Positions 6,566 through 13,075 of a DNA stretch of 13,075 nucleotides are shown here, piece by piece. The DNA comes from Acidobacteriota bacterium (lineage in GTDB: Bacteria; Acidobacteriota; Terriglobia; UBA7540): contig JAJYJL010000078.1 of the NCBI GenBank assembly GCA_021789565.1, positions 1 through 13,075 of the forward strand. Direction: 5' to 3'. The notes beneath the pieces are model-generated. The model searched no databases. It was not told the DNA's origin and saw only the letters and a program-made list of their open reading frames with translations. A program made the position numbers and the translations under genes. The stretch's first letter is position 1. Each line of letters opens with the position of its first letter.

Positions 6566-7471
6566 ATGAACAACGAGAAAGAGCATATCTGCGTGTGTGT
6601 TTGTACCTATAGGCGACCGCAGCTACTCCGACGTTTGCTAGAGGGACTTGCGAAGCAGGTTACGGGTGGATTATTTACCTATTCAATCGTTGTTATTGAC
6701 AACGATCGTTTGCGATCCGCCGAAGTCCTCGTATCAGATTTTGTGGCTGCTTCAGGCCTGCCGGTCCGTTATTGCGTCGAACCTGTCCAGAATATTGCAA
6801 TGGCGCGAAACAGAGCTGTCGAAAATGCTGTCGGGGACTACCTGGCCTTCATCGACGACGATGAATTCCCGACCGAGAAGTGGCTTCTGACCCTACATGA
6901 GGCTTGCTGGCGGTTTAAGACGGACGGAGTGCTTGGGCCAGTCATCCCGCACTTTGACGAAGAGCCTCCGAAGTGGATTCGCTCAGGTAAGTTCTGGCAA
7001 AGGCCAACTTACCCTACCGGGACTATTATCGATGGAATGAAAGGAAGGACCGGTAATGCCCTGCTGAAAAGAGATGTTTTCCAACCAAGCCAAACCCCCT
7101 TTCGTCCTGAACTCCATGCTGGAGAGGACCAGGACTTTTTTGCAAGAATGACCGAGGCTGGACGTGTCTTCGTATGGTGCAATGAGGCCGTCGTGTACGA
7201 AGTGGTTCCTCCAGAGCGCTGGAAGCGTTCATTCATTGTAAAAAGGAGCCTGTTTCAAGGCAGTTTCTCTTCGCTTTCGCGGACCTTTAATATGGCTCAG
7301 TTTACTAGATCCGTAATTGCCATTCTTGCTTATGCATCAATCATACCTTTTGCGGTGATCAAGGACCATCACCGATTTATGATTCTTTTGGTAAAACTTG
7401 CCTATCACGCAGGCCGGGTACTGTCTTGCTTGGGCATCCACCTCATAAAGGAACCCTACGTTACAAACTAG
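6566..7471 (+). CDS. Family 2 glycosyltransferase
   Basis: 301 aa. A GT-A catalytic domain opens with ICVCVCTYRRPQLLRRLLEGL (N-terminal nucleotide-binding strand), IVVIDND, and ARNRAVENAVGDYLAFIDDDE. The acidic cluster at residues 97-100 is the metal/nucleotide-binding DXD equivalent. AGEDQDFFARM further on fits the ED motif that holds the catalytic base in this family. The C-terminal part has one or two hydrophobic stretches (SVIAILAYASIIPFAVI and the FMILLVKLAYHAG region), suggesting membrane association. I chose ATG 6566 because the protein then starts three or four residues before the first family strand; the longer frame beginning at a TTG (6521) adds unconserved residues. It would add one sugar to the lipid-linked repeat unit on the cytoplasmic face. 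Donor and acceptor cannot be told from sequence. It is the only intact classical glycosyltransferase in the window. Confidence 0.9.
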   Translation: MNNEKEHICVCVCTYRRPQLLRRLLEGLAKQVTGGLFTYSIVVIDNDRLRSAEVLVSDFVAASGLPVRYCVEPVQNIAMARNRAVENAVGDYLAFIDDDEFPTEKWLLTLHEACWRFKTDGVLGPVIPHFDEEPPKWIRSGKFWQRPTYPTGTIIDGMKGRTGNALLKRDVFQPSQTPFRPELHAGEDQDFFARMTEAGRVFVWCNEAVVYEVVPPERWKRSFIVKRSLFQGSFSSLSRTFNMAQFTRSVIAILAYASIIPFAVIKDHHRFMILLVKLAYHAGRVLSCLGIHLIKEPYVTN

Positions 7472-7741
7472 ATCTTATGGGACCCAGGCCGAAAAGGACA
7501 AATCCGTTGTTACGCGTTCTTTTGTCAGATAAGAAACCTGCAGGGACACTTCAATCAGGAAAAGAGACTTGTCTGAATGTGTTGGGGCATCAGCGATTTG
7601 CGTGGAACATGATCTGAGTAATGTCTGACTTAAAAAGCCGTGGGCATGACGAGATGTCCGCAAGCTGCCGTCACCGAATGGAGTTTCAAAGGCTCGAGGT
7701 AATCCAAAACCTCCTTTCATGAAAGTTGATGAACTGTTCAA
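7472..7741. other. 270 bp intergenic stretch with palindrome and mini-ORF before wzy-like gene
   Basis: No conserved gene is seen. CTTTCATGAAAG at 7714-7725 is a perfect 12-bp palindrome. Its ATG (7719) begins an eight-codon frame, MKVDELFK, whose TGA (7743-7745) overlaps the ATG of the next gene (7742). GAGGT (7697-7701) can pair with ACCTC (7709-7713), directly before the palindrome. GTGGGCAT and ATGTCCGC near 7642-7664 form another small stem with G-U pairs. The mini-ORF has no visible ribosome site. These may form the translation control region of the downstream membrane protein. Confidence 0.3.
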
Positions 7742-9145
7742 ATGAGTCATCTGTTTGCCATTGCGGTTTTTGCATTGTTGATCCTATTACTCTTCGCTTT
7801 CCAACGAGAACGAAAAGTGCGGACTTCCAAGGCTCTATGGATTCCTACATTCTGGGTGATGATCTGTGCGTCGCGATGGGTGTCGGAGTGGTTCCGGCCG
7901 AATTCTCAAATCCCAAACGCTGCTCAGCTACTTGAGGGGAGCCCTCTTGACCGTTTCATCATGAGTGGACTGCTGGCTGCTGGCCTCATCGTGCTTCTTT
8001 GCCGGATGCGACGGGTCACTGCAATTCTCCGAATGAATTGGCCGATCCTCCTGTTTTTCTCGTATTGCTTGGTTAGCGTACTCTGGTCTGATTACCCTGG
8101 AGTGGCGTTGAAGCGGTGGGTCAAGGGTTTAGGGGACGTTGTGATGGTTCTAGTCGTATTGACCGACAAAGAGTGGCTGTGGTCTATCAAAAGACTCCTT
8201 GCACGGGTGGGTATTCTGCTTATTCCTCTCTCCATTATGCTCATCGAGTTCTTCCCGACGATAGGGCGAACCTACTCACCTGAAGATGGAGCCATGACTT
8301 ACACGGGGGTCACGCAGAATAAGAACACCTTGGGAATGCTGTGTCTAATCGTTGGACTCGCGGCAGTGTGGCGACTGGTCGTGCTGTATCGAAATAATTA
8401 TAAACGGTCCAGGCAGTTTATCGCCCACGGTATAGTTCTGGCACTGGTTGTCTGGCTCCTGATCATGTCGGGGTCAATGACCTCGCTGCTATGTTTTCTG
8501 TCGGCATCAGGATTTATCGTCGCCGTGAATCTGCCCGGCAGACCGAAAACTCTGAGGATACACCTCACCGCAGGAGCAATCGCTGGCGGCGCCCTGCTGG
8601 TATTCCTTCTGCCGAATGCATTAGCGATGGTCACGCATGCTGTTGGACGAAACGCTACGCTGACTGGCAGGACTGCACTTTGGAGTGCGTTGCTCAAGAT
8701 GAAAATAAACCCGTGGTTCGGAACCGGGTTTGCCAGCTTCTGGCTTGGAAATCGGCTTGAGGAGATATGGACCTTCTTCGTGTGGTACCCCAATGAAGCT
8801 CATAACGGCTACCTTGGCGTGTATCTCAACCTAGGATGGGTGGGAATCGCTTTGCTTGGATTTCTTCTTATAACGGGATACCGGAATGTGGCGGCCGCAT
8901 TTCGCCGTCACCCAGAAGTCGGTAGCCTTATGCTGGGTTTTTATGTCACTGCGATTTTTTATAACTTTTCTGAGGAAGCATTCAGGTTGAATGACCCTAT
9001 CTGGATCTTCTTCCTCATGGCAATCATGAAAATACCTGCGCTTTATTCCGGCCGATACTCACACCCCAGAAGGGCGCTGGAAGAGGAGACTTTCCAGGAG
9101 AAGATTGCCGAATCCACCGTGCCTATTCATGAGGGGGTCGTTTGA
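7742..9145 (+). CDS. O-antigen polymerase/ligase family membrane protein (Wzy/WaaL-like)
   Basis: 467 aa and strongly hydrophobic throughout, with roughly ten or more membrane spans. Features of the O-antigen ligase/Wzy_C family include a conserved segment around SVLWSDYPGVALKRWVKGLG, the TGVTQNKNTLG loop (Gln192-Asn195), TLTGRTALWSALLKMKINPW, and NEAHNGYLGVYLNLGWVG (from residue 351) with the family histidine at 354. Such proteins polymerise lipid-linked repeat units or ligate glycan to a lipid or protein on the outer side of the inner membrane. The neighbouring Wzx-type flippase supports a polymerase role, but Wzy and ligase cannot be separated by eye. The ribosome site is weak; the ATG overlaps the stop of an eight-codon mini-ORF. 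The stop overlaps the TTG start of the flippase gene. The hydrophilic C-terminal tail (from about HPRRALEEETFQEK) is probably cytoplasmic. Confidence 0.88.
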   Translation: MSHLFAIAVFALLILLLFAFQRERKVRTSKALWIPTFWVMICASRWVSEWFRPNSQIPNAAQLLEGSPLDRFIMSGLLAAGLIVLLCRMRRVTAILRMNWPILLFFSYCLVSVLWSDYPGVALKRWVKGLGDVVMVLVVLTDKEWLWSIKRLLARVGILLIPLSIMLIEFFPTIGRTYSPEDGAMTYTGVTQNKNTLGMLCLIVGLAAVWRLVVLYRNNYKRSRQFIAHGIVLALVVWLLIMSGSMTSLLCFLSASGFIVAVNLPGRPKTLRIHLTAGAIAGGALLVFLLPNALAMVTHAVGRNATLTGRTALWSALLKMKINPWFGTGFASFWLGNRLEEIWTFFVWYPNEAHNGYLGVYLNLGWVGIALLGFLLITGYRNVAAAFRRHPEVGSLMLGFYVTAIFYNFSEEAFRLNDPIWIFFLMAIMKIPALYSGRYSHPRRALEEETFQEKIAESTVPIHEGVV

Positions 9146-10764
9146 GACCCTTCGACTCTAACGGAATCTTCCGACCAGATGCCAACGGTTCTGCGGGGTT
9201 GCGCCGTCTTGCTGTTCGCGGGGCAGGGGTCACGGTGTTTTCGCAGGGTGTATCGCTGGTTATCCAGATGGCAGCGACGGTGATTTTGGCCCGCCTGCTA
9301 ATACCTGCAGACTTTGGCGTTGTCGCGATGGTGGTGTCGTTCAGCCTGCTGCTTAGGGGTTTTCCCGGCTTCACAGAGGCTGTGCTTCAATGGGAAACAA
9401 TTGATCGGTATCTAGTCAGCAATTTGTTCTGGGTCTGCGTCGGCGTAGGTGTTCTGCTTACTGCTGGATTCGCCGCGGCAGGGTCATTGCTGGCCTGGTT
9501 TTATCACGACCCACGCGTTGTACAGATCGCTATTGTCGTGTCGTTGCAGATTTTGATCAGCAGTACTTCAAACCTGCACCTGGCACTACTGCAGCGGGCA
9601 ATGCGATTTCCGCAAGTATCTGCAAATCAGGTCGTCGCACGGACTGTGTCGGTCGCTGTCTCTATATCTCTCGCGTTTGCAGGGTGGGGATACTGGGCTC
9701 TTGTCGCAGGAATTCTCGCAAACCCACTTTCCAGATCAATTGGAGCCTGGTATTTGTGTCGATGGGTCCCGAGCCTTCCGAGACGCAGGCCCGAAACGAG
9801 AGCTATGTTGTGGTTCGTGTTGAACGTCTACGGACGGTTTAATTTCGATTATCTGGCTCACAATATGGATAACGTCTTGGTAGGATGGCGCTTTGGGGCA
9901 CAACCTCTGGGCCTATACAAAAAGGCTTATGATCTGTTTGCCCTCCCATCAGGCCTGGTTATGGATCCCCTTCAGTCGGTTGCAGTATCGGCCCTGAGCA
10001 AGCTCAAACAGGATTCTGCATTGTACCGGCGATACCTGCTGAGGGCGCTGGCTGTCACGGCGTTCCTAGGAATGGGGTTGGGGGCGGACCTCACACTCGT
10101 TGGGCACGATTTAATTGCTCTGTTGCTGGGAAAGGGGTGGGAGGAGTCCGGCTGGATCTTCACATTGCTTGGACCGGGGGTTGGGCTCATGTTCTTATAC
10201 GGGGCCCATAGCTGGATACATCTTTCCATTGGTACTGCCAACCGGTTCTTCCGCTGGGGACTCATCGAATTCGCTTTAACGTGCCTGCTATTCGCCATTG
10301 GGCTTAGCTGGGGACCCGAAGGGATTGCCGTCGCGTGGACGGCCTCCTACGGACTTCTCATCGTTCCCGCTTTTTGGTATGCCGGAAAGCCGATACGCCT
10401 TGGAATCACTCCCGTGATTGGTGCTATCTGGAAGTATATTCTTGCCTCGGTGCTGGCGGGCTGCGCAACTGCTTTTACCATTCAGATTTTTCCACCGTCA
10501 ATGACTGGGTCCGGATTGATTGGACTTTCCGTCCGCGTCGTGGGAATCTCAGCATTGTTCCTGACTCTGTACCTTGCGGGGGTGATATCGTTGCACGGAG
10601 GCTGGGCCCCGCTGGTCCAATTCGCAATTCTCCTGCGGGAGATGCTTACTCCGAAATGGAAGGCATGCCCTGTTCCGGCCGTTGTCCAGGCTCACGTATC
10701 TGCCGATAGTAAATTGTTCCATTTTCCACAAGCTGAGGAGACCACGCTATCTGGCAAAAGTTGA
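9142..10764 (+). CDS. Wzx-type polysaccharide flippase (MOP superfamily)
   Basis: 540 aa, with many hydrophobic spans, about 12-14. The N-terminal pattern RGAGVTVFSQGVSLVIQMAA followed by ILARLLIPADFGVVAMV is typical of the lipopolysaccharide/exopolysaccharide branch of MOP transporters (WzxC-like). So is the middle block NMDNVLVGWRFGAQPLGLYK and the following DPLQSVAVSALSKL. These move undecaprenyl-linked repeat units across the inner membrane. The start is TTG at 9142, overlapping the TGA of the upstream gene (9143-9145), with GAGGGGG at 9131-9137 as ribosome site. The next in-frame Met comes only after the first membrane segment has begun, so the TTG is needed. Coupling with the Wzy-like gene means the two membrane steps are made together. 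A C-terminal hydrophilic tail of about 50 residues is not conserved. Confidence 0.92.
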   Translation: MRPFDSNGIFRPDANGSAGLRRLAVRGAGVTVFSQGVSLVIQMAATVILARLLIPADFGVVAMVVSFSLLLRGFPGFTEAVLQWETIDRYLVSNLFWVCVGVGVLLTAGFAAAGSLLAWFYHDPRVVQIAIVVSLQILISSTSNLHLALLQRAMRFPQVSANQVVARTVSVAVSISLAFAGWGYWALVAGILANPLSRSIGAWYLCRWVPSLPRRRPETRAMLWFVLNVYGRFNFDYLAHNMDNVLVGWRFGAQPLGLYKKAYDLFALPSGLVMDPLQSVAVSALSKLKQDSALYRRYLLRALAVTAFLGMGLGADLTLVGHDLIALLLGKGWEESGWIFTLLGPGVGLMFLYGAHSWIHLSIGTANRFFRWGLIEFALTCLLFAIGLSWGPEGIAVAWTASYGLLIVPAFWYAGKPIRLGITPVIGAIWKYILASVLAGCATAFTIQIFPPSMTGSGLIGLSVRVVGISALFLTLYLAGVISLHGGWAPLVQFAILLREMLTPKWKACPVPAVVQAHVSADSKLFHFPQAEETTLSGKS

Positions 10765-10828
10765 CCAAATAAGTATGGAATGGAAATCCAGGCAGAAAAG
10801 AGGATCTCATCGTGCAAACGGTGAGACC

Positions 10829-11629
10829 ATGGCTCCGAAGAAGCGAAGTGAAATGCAAGTTGCTTTACTTGCCGGCGGCTCGGGTAGGCACTACACCTAT
10901 GGCCTCGCCATGTCGCTGGCAGCGGCCGGCGTGGGGTTCGATGTGGTTGGCGGCGATGGAGTGGACGGTCCGGAAATGCATGAGACCCGGGCTTGAACTT
11001 TCTGAATTTACGAAAAAGATGGTCGCCCGACGCTTGCCCGCTGAAGAAAGTATCGAGATTGCTGGCTTACTATGTTCGCCTGGTTGCCTACGCCTGGGAT
11101 GCCCGGCCAAAGATATTTCATATTCTGTGGAATAACAGGATCGAGTGGTTTGATCGCACCTTTCTCATGATGTATTACAAAGCGCTGGGAAAGAAGATCG
11201 TGATTACGGTGCACAACGTCAACGAGGCCCGAAGGGACCGGCGCGATTCCCTGATGAATCGCCTGTCGTTGAAAATCCAATACAAGATGGCCGACCACCT
11301 TTTCGTCCATACCGAAAAGATGAAGGATGAACTAGTGAAAGAGTTCGGCATTGCGGCAAAGGCCGTGGCTGTCATCCCTTACGGTATCAACAACGCTGTG
11401 CCGCGCAATGATCTCACTCTGTCTGAAGCAAAGAGCAGGCTGGGCATCAACAGCTTCGAAAGAACAATATTGTTCTTTGGAAATTTGCGACCATCGAAAG
11501 GCCTCGATTACCTTTTGGCGGCCTTTTGAACGGCTTCTGGCGGCAGACCCACGTTATCGGCTGATCGTGGCAGGCCAATCTATCAAAGGCTACAGCAAAT
11601 ACTGGTCACATGCCGGACGAGGTTTCTGA
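10829..11629 (+). pseudogene. Broken family 4 glycosyltransferase (WbuB-like), two frameshifts and lost C-terminal half
   Basis: The protein can be read only by changing frame twice. From ATG 10829 (or ATG 10853, MQVALLAGGSGRHYTYGLAM) the frame runs to a TGA at 10994-10996. The frame one base earlier continues as LNFLNLRKR, FHILWNNRIEWFDRTFLM, VITVHNVNEARRD, DHLFVHTEKMKDELVKEFG, VIPYGINNAV and ILFFGNLRPSKGLDYLLAAF to a TGA at 11527-11529. The original frame then resumes as ERLLAADPRYRLIVAGQSIK and stops at 11627-11629. One missing T near 10991 and one extra T at 11523-11527 explain this. The parts match the N-terminal domain and start of the C-terminal domain of GT4 enzymes, but the donor-binding region, about 130 residues, is gone. 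A scrap in a third frame, MPDEVSDVLQ (11610-11639), may be a leftover of the missing part. Even with both indels repaired, the enzyme would be incomplete. Confidence 0.8.
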
Positions 11630-11650
11630 CGTTCTACAATAACAACCCTA

Positions 11651-11656
11651 AAGGAG
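11651..11656 (+). promoter_or_regulatory. Ribosome-binding site of the epimerase gene
   Basis: AAGGAG, within CTAAAGGAG, is placed four bases before the ATG at 11661. It shows that the epimerase has its own efficient translation start independent of the broken upstream gene. Confidence 0.7.
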
Positions 11657-11660
11657 TTTC

Positions 11661-12821
11661 ATGCGTATTTGTCATGTAGTAGGAGCACGCCCTAATTTTA
11701 TGAAAGCTGCGCCGGTGATCCGAGCACTGGCGGCGCATCCAGCGGAGCAGCTTGTTGTCCACACGGGCCAGCACTACGACTTCAACATGTCCGAAGTGTT
11801 CTTCCGGCAACTGGGCATGCCGGCGCCTGACATCAACCTTCAGGTGGGATCCGGAACACACGCGCAGCAGACAGCGCAGATCATGTCGCGCTTTGAGCCC
11901 GTGCTGCTGGAAACAAGACCGGACATGGTGGTTGTCTACGGCGACGTCAACTCGACTGTTGCGGCTGCTCTGGTTTGCTCAAAACTGATGGTCAAGATTG
12001 CACACGTGGAAGCCGGGCTGCGGTCATTCGACCGCACTATGCCGGAAGAGATCAACCGGCTGCTTACGGACCAGTTGTGCGACCTGCTCTTCACGCCGTC
12101 AGAGGACGGCAATCGCAACTTGGCTCGGGAAGGCGTAAGTTTCGAGAAAGTGTTTTTTGTGGGCAACGTAATGATTGATACACTGACGCGAATGCTGCCC
12201 CAGACGAAAGGGCGCCTGCCGGACGACCTGCCCAGGAAATATGCACTGGTCACACTCCACCGCCCGTCTAACGTCGATGAACTGGGCTGGCTGTCCGAAT
12301 TGATTTCGAGCCTGGAGAAAGCAAGCCGGGAAGTCTCATTCATCTTTCCCGTGCATCCCCGTACGCGGCAGAAGTTGGCGGAGCTTGGGATCACCCCGAA
12401 TGGTAATGGGCACCTCCGCTTCCTGGACCCGTTGCCGTACCTCGAATTCCTCGCGCTTCAAAAGCATGCAGCCATTGTCATTACAGACTCCGGCGGAATT
12501 CAGGAAGAAACCACATTTCTAGGGGTGCCCTGCCTTACCGTTAGGGAAAACACTGAGCGGCCAGTAACCGTTTCTATGGGGACCAACCTGCTGGTCGGTC
12601 GCGACTCCCCAAGGCTGATCCGGGAAATCAGCCGTGTGCTTGAGCGGCCCGGGAAACAGGGTGACATCCCCCCACTTTGGGACGGCCACGCTGCAGAGCG
12701 GATTGCCAGCATAATCGTGCGTAGCGGAGCCCGCAGGTCGGAAGCCGAAACCCCGGTCCTGTCGGGAATACCTGAAGCGGCGCCCCGGATAGAAACGGAC
12801 CCGCACGGTCAGCCTTCATGA
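11661..12821 (+). CDS. Non-hydrolysing UDP-N-acetylglucosamine 2-epimerase family protein (WecB/WbpI-like)
   Basis: 386 aa, full length. Residues known to matter in E. coli WecB are in place: Arg10 and Lys15 in GARPNFMK, Asp95 in YGDVNSTVAA, Glu117 in AHVEAGLRS, the PEEINR glutamates (129-130), His200 in VTLHRPSNVD, and the UDP-binding SGGIQEE (277-283). The family interconverts the C2 epimers of UDP-linked N-acetyl sugars through a 2-acetamidoglucal intermediate. WecB itself makes UDP-ManNAc. WbpI, in the same family, epimerises UDP-2,3-diacetamido-glucuronate to the manno form, and the WbpB/D/E-like genes upstream make this role attractive here. Motif reading cannot separate the two. The last 30 residues are an unconserved polar tail. 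No good terminator is visible in the 150 bp after the stop. Confidence 0.93.
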   Translation: MRICHVVGARPNFMKAAPVIRALAAHPAEQLVVHTGQHYDFNMSEVFFRQLGMPAPDINLQVGSGTHAQQTAQIMSRFEPVLLETRPDMVVVYGDVNSTVAAALVCSKLMVKIAHVEAGLRSFDRTMPEEINRLLTDQLCDLLFTPSEDGNRNLAREGVSFEKVFFVGNVMIDTLTRMLPQTKGRLPDDLPRKYALVTLHRPSNVDELGWLSELISSLEKASREVSFIFPVHPRTRQKLAELGITPNGNGHLRFLDPLPYLEFLALQKHAAIVITDSGGIQEETTFLGVPCLTVRENTERPVTVSMGTNLLVGRDSPRLIREISRVLERPGKQGDIPPLWDGHAAERIASIIVRSGARRSEAETPVLSGIPEAAPRIETDPHGQPS

Positions 12822-12971
12822 GCAAGCTGTGTTCCTGACCTTTTTCTGTTCCCCTGTCCAGTAGCAAAGGCAGATCCAGTTTCCATATACTGTGCAGACT
12901 GCGGGAACATCTACGATGACACGTATTAGGTAGATGCCCTGCTAATCAACAGTTTAAGAGGCAGAGGGAAA

Positions 12972-13075
12972 ATGGACCGTAAACTGTCAGTACTCTTCAT
13001 AGTCGTCGTGATTGGGTTCCCCGTTTATATCCGAGCTCAAAGCGGGATTATTGCCCCGAGCAGAATGGCGAATTG
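12972..13075 (+). CDS. Secreted protein, N-terminal fragment (3' end outside window)
   Basis: An ATG at 12972, three bases after AGAGGG (12963-12968), opens a frame that runs off the window after 34 codons. The start is a typical signal peptide: MDRK, then LSVLFIVVVIGFPVYI, then a likely signal peptidase I cut after RA. The mature part begins QSGIIAPSRMAN and reads as the PSR-x-x-(N/D)W pattern that opens some secreted right-handed beta-helix proteins, for example pectate-lyase-like surface proteins. That family guess rests on about ten residues. The 150 bp gap upstream has TATACT (12886-12891) but no matching -35 box. A secreted beta-helix protein next to a polysaccharide locus could be a glycan lyase or hydrolase, but this is open. 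Confidence 0.6.
   Translation, partial: MDRKLSVLFIVVVIGFPVYIRAQSGIIAPSRMAN

Noticed and set aside
7426..7617. 63-codon open frame after the GT2 gene
   Set aside because: It overlaps the GT2 3' end in another frame, has no motif and no convincing start.
10993..11529. Annotating the middle frame as a separate 178-residue glycosyltransferase
   Set aside because: Its start is only a TTG at the frameshift point. Matching N-terminal and following segments lie in another frame directly on either side, so it is the central piece of one broken gene.
12886..12891. TATACT as a -10 box for the secreted protein gene
   Set aside because: No -35-like hexamer exists 16-18 bases upstream, so a promoter cannot be supported.

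Overview
This window is part of a cell-surface polysaccharide (O-antigen, capsule or exopolysaccharide) biosynthesis locus, with every recognisable gene on the + strand. The organism is a Gram-negative-type environmental bacterium of moderate to high GC. The style of the DUF354 protein, the WbuB-like glycosyltransferase remnant, the FemAB-like remnant and the secreted protein beginning at the right edge suggests Acidobacteriota or a neighbouring soil phylum. That is an impression from protein style; no ribosomal marker is present.

Layout. 2-514: the 3' end of a polyprenyl-phosphate sugar-1-phosphate transferase that starts the repeat unit. 710-4642: a compact block with an oxidoreductase, a hexapeptide N-acetyltransferase and a PLP aminotransferase, the first two pairs overlapping, followed by a DUF354 protein. 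The first three match the WbpB/WbpD/WbpE (WlbA/B/C) set that makes a 2,3-diacetamido uronic acid. 4643-7741: a looser stretch with a decayed FemAB-like acyltransferase, a full-length NodB-type deacetylase and a family 2 glycosyltransferase, separated by non-coding gaps of about 270-350 bp. 7742-10764: a Wzy-like O-antigen polymerase/ligase and a Wzx-like flippase, coupled by a stop/start overlap. 10829-11629: a broken family 4 glycosyltransferase with two indels and a lost C-terminal half. 11661-12821: an intact non-hydrolysing UDP-GlcNAc 2-epimerase family protein (WecB/WbpI). 12972-13075: the first codons of a secreted protein, cut by the window edge.

How they may work together. The phosphotransferase loads the first sugar on the lipid carrier. 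The WbpB/D/E-like enzymes plus the epimerase could supply a UDP-2,3-diacetamido-2,3-dideoxy hexuronic acid (ManNAc3NAcA type). The GT2 enzyme, possibly the DUF354 protein, and glycosyltransferases outside the window extend the repeat unit, and the deacetylase may trim N-acetyl groups. Wzx flips the unit and the Wzy-like protein polymerises or ligates it. The UDP-GlcNAc 6-dehydrogenase (WbpA) needed to feed this route is not in the window.

I found no tRNA, rRNA, CRISPR array, transposase or convincing rho-independent terminator. The non-coding signals worth attention are two abutting palindromes (533-559), a long stem-loop (3460-3493) and a 12-bp palindrome (7714-7725). No clearly new biological system is visible; the unusual content is the gene decay inside an otherwise coherent locus.
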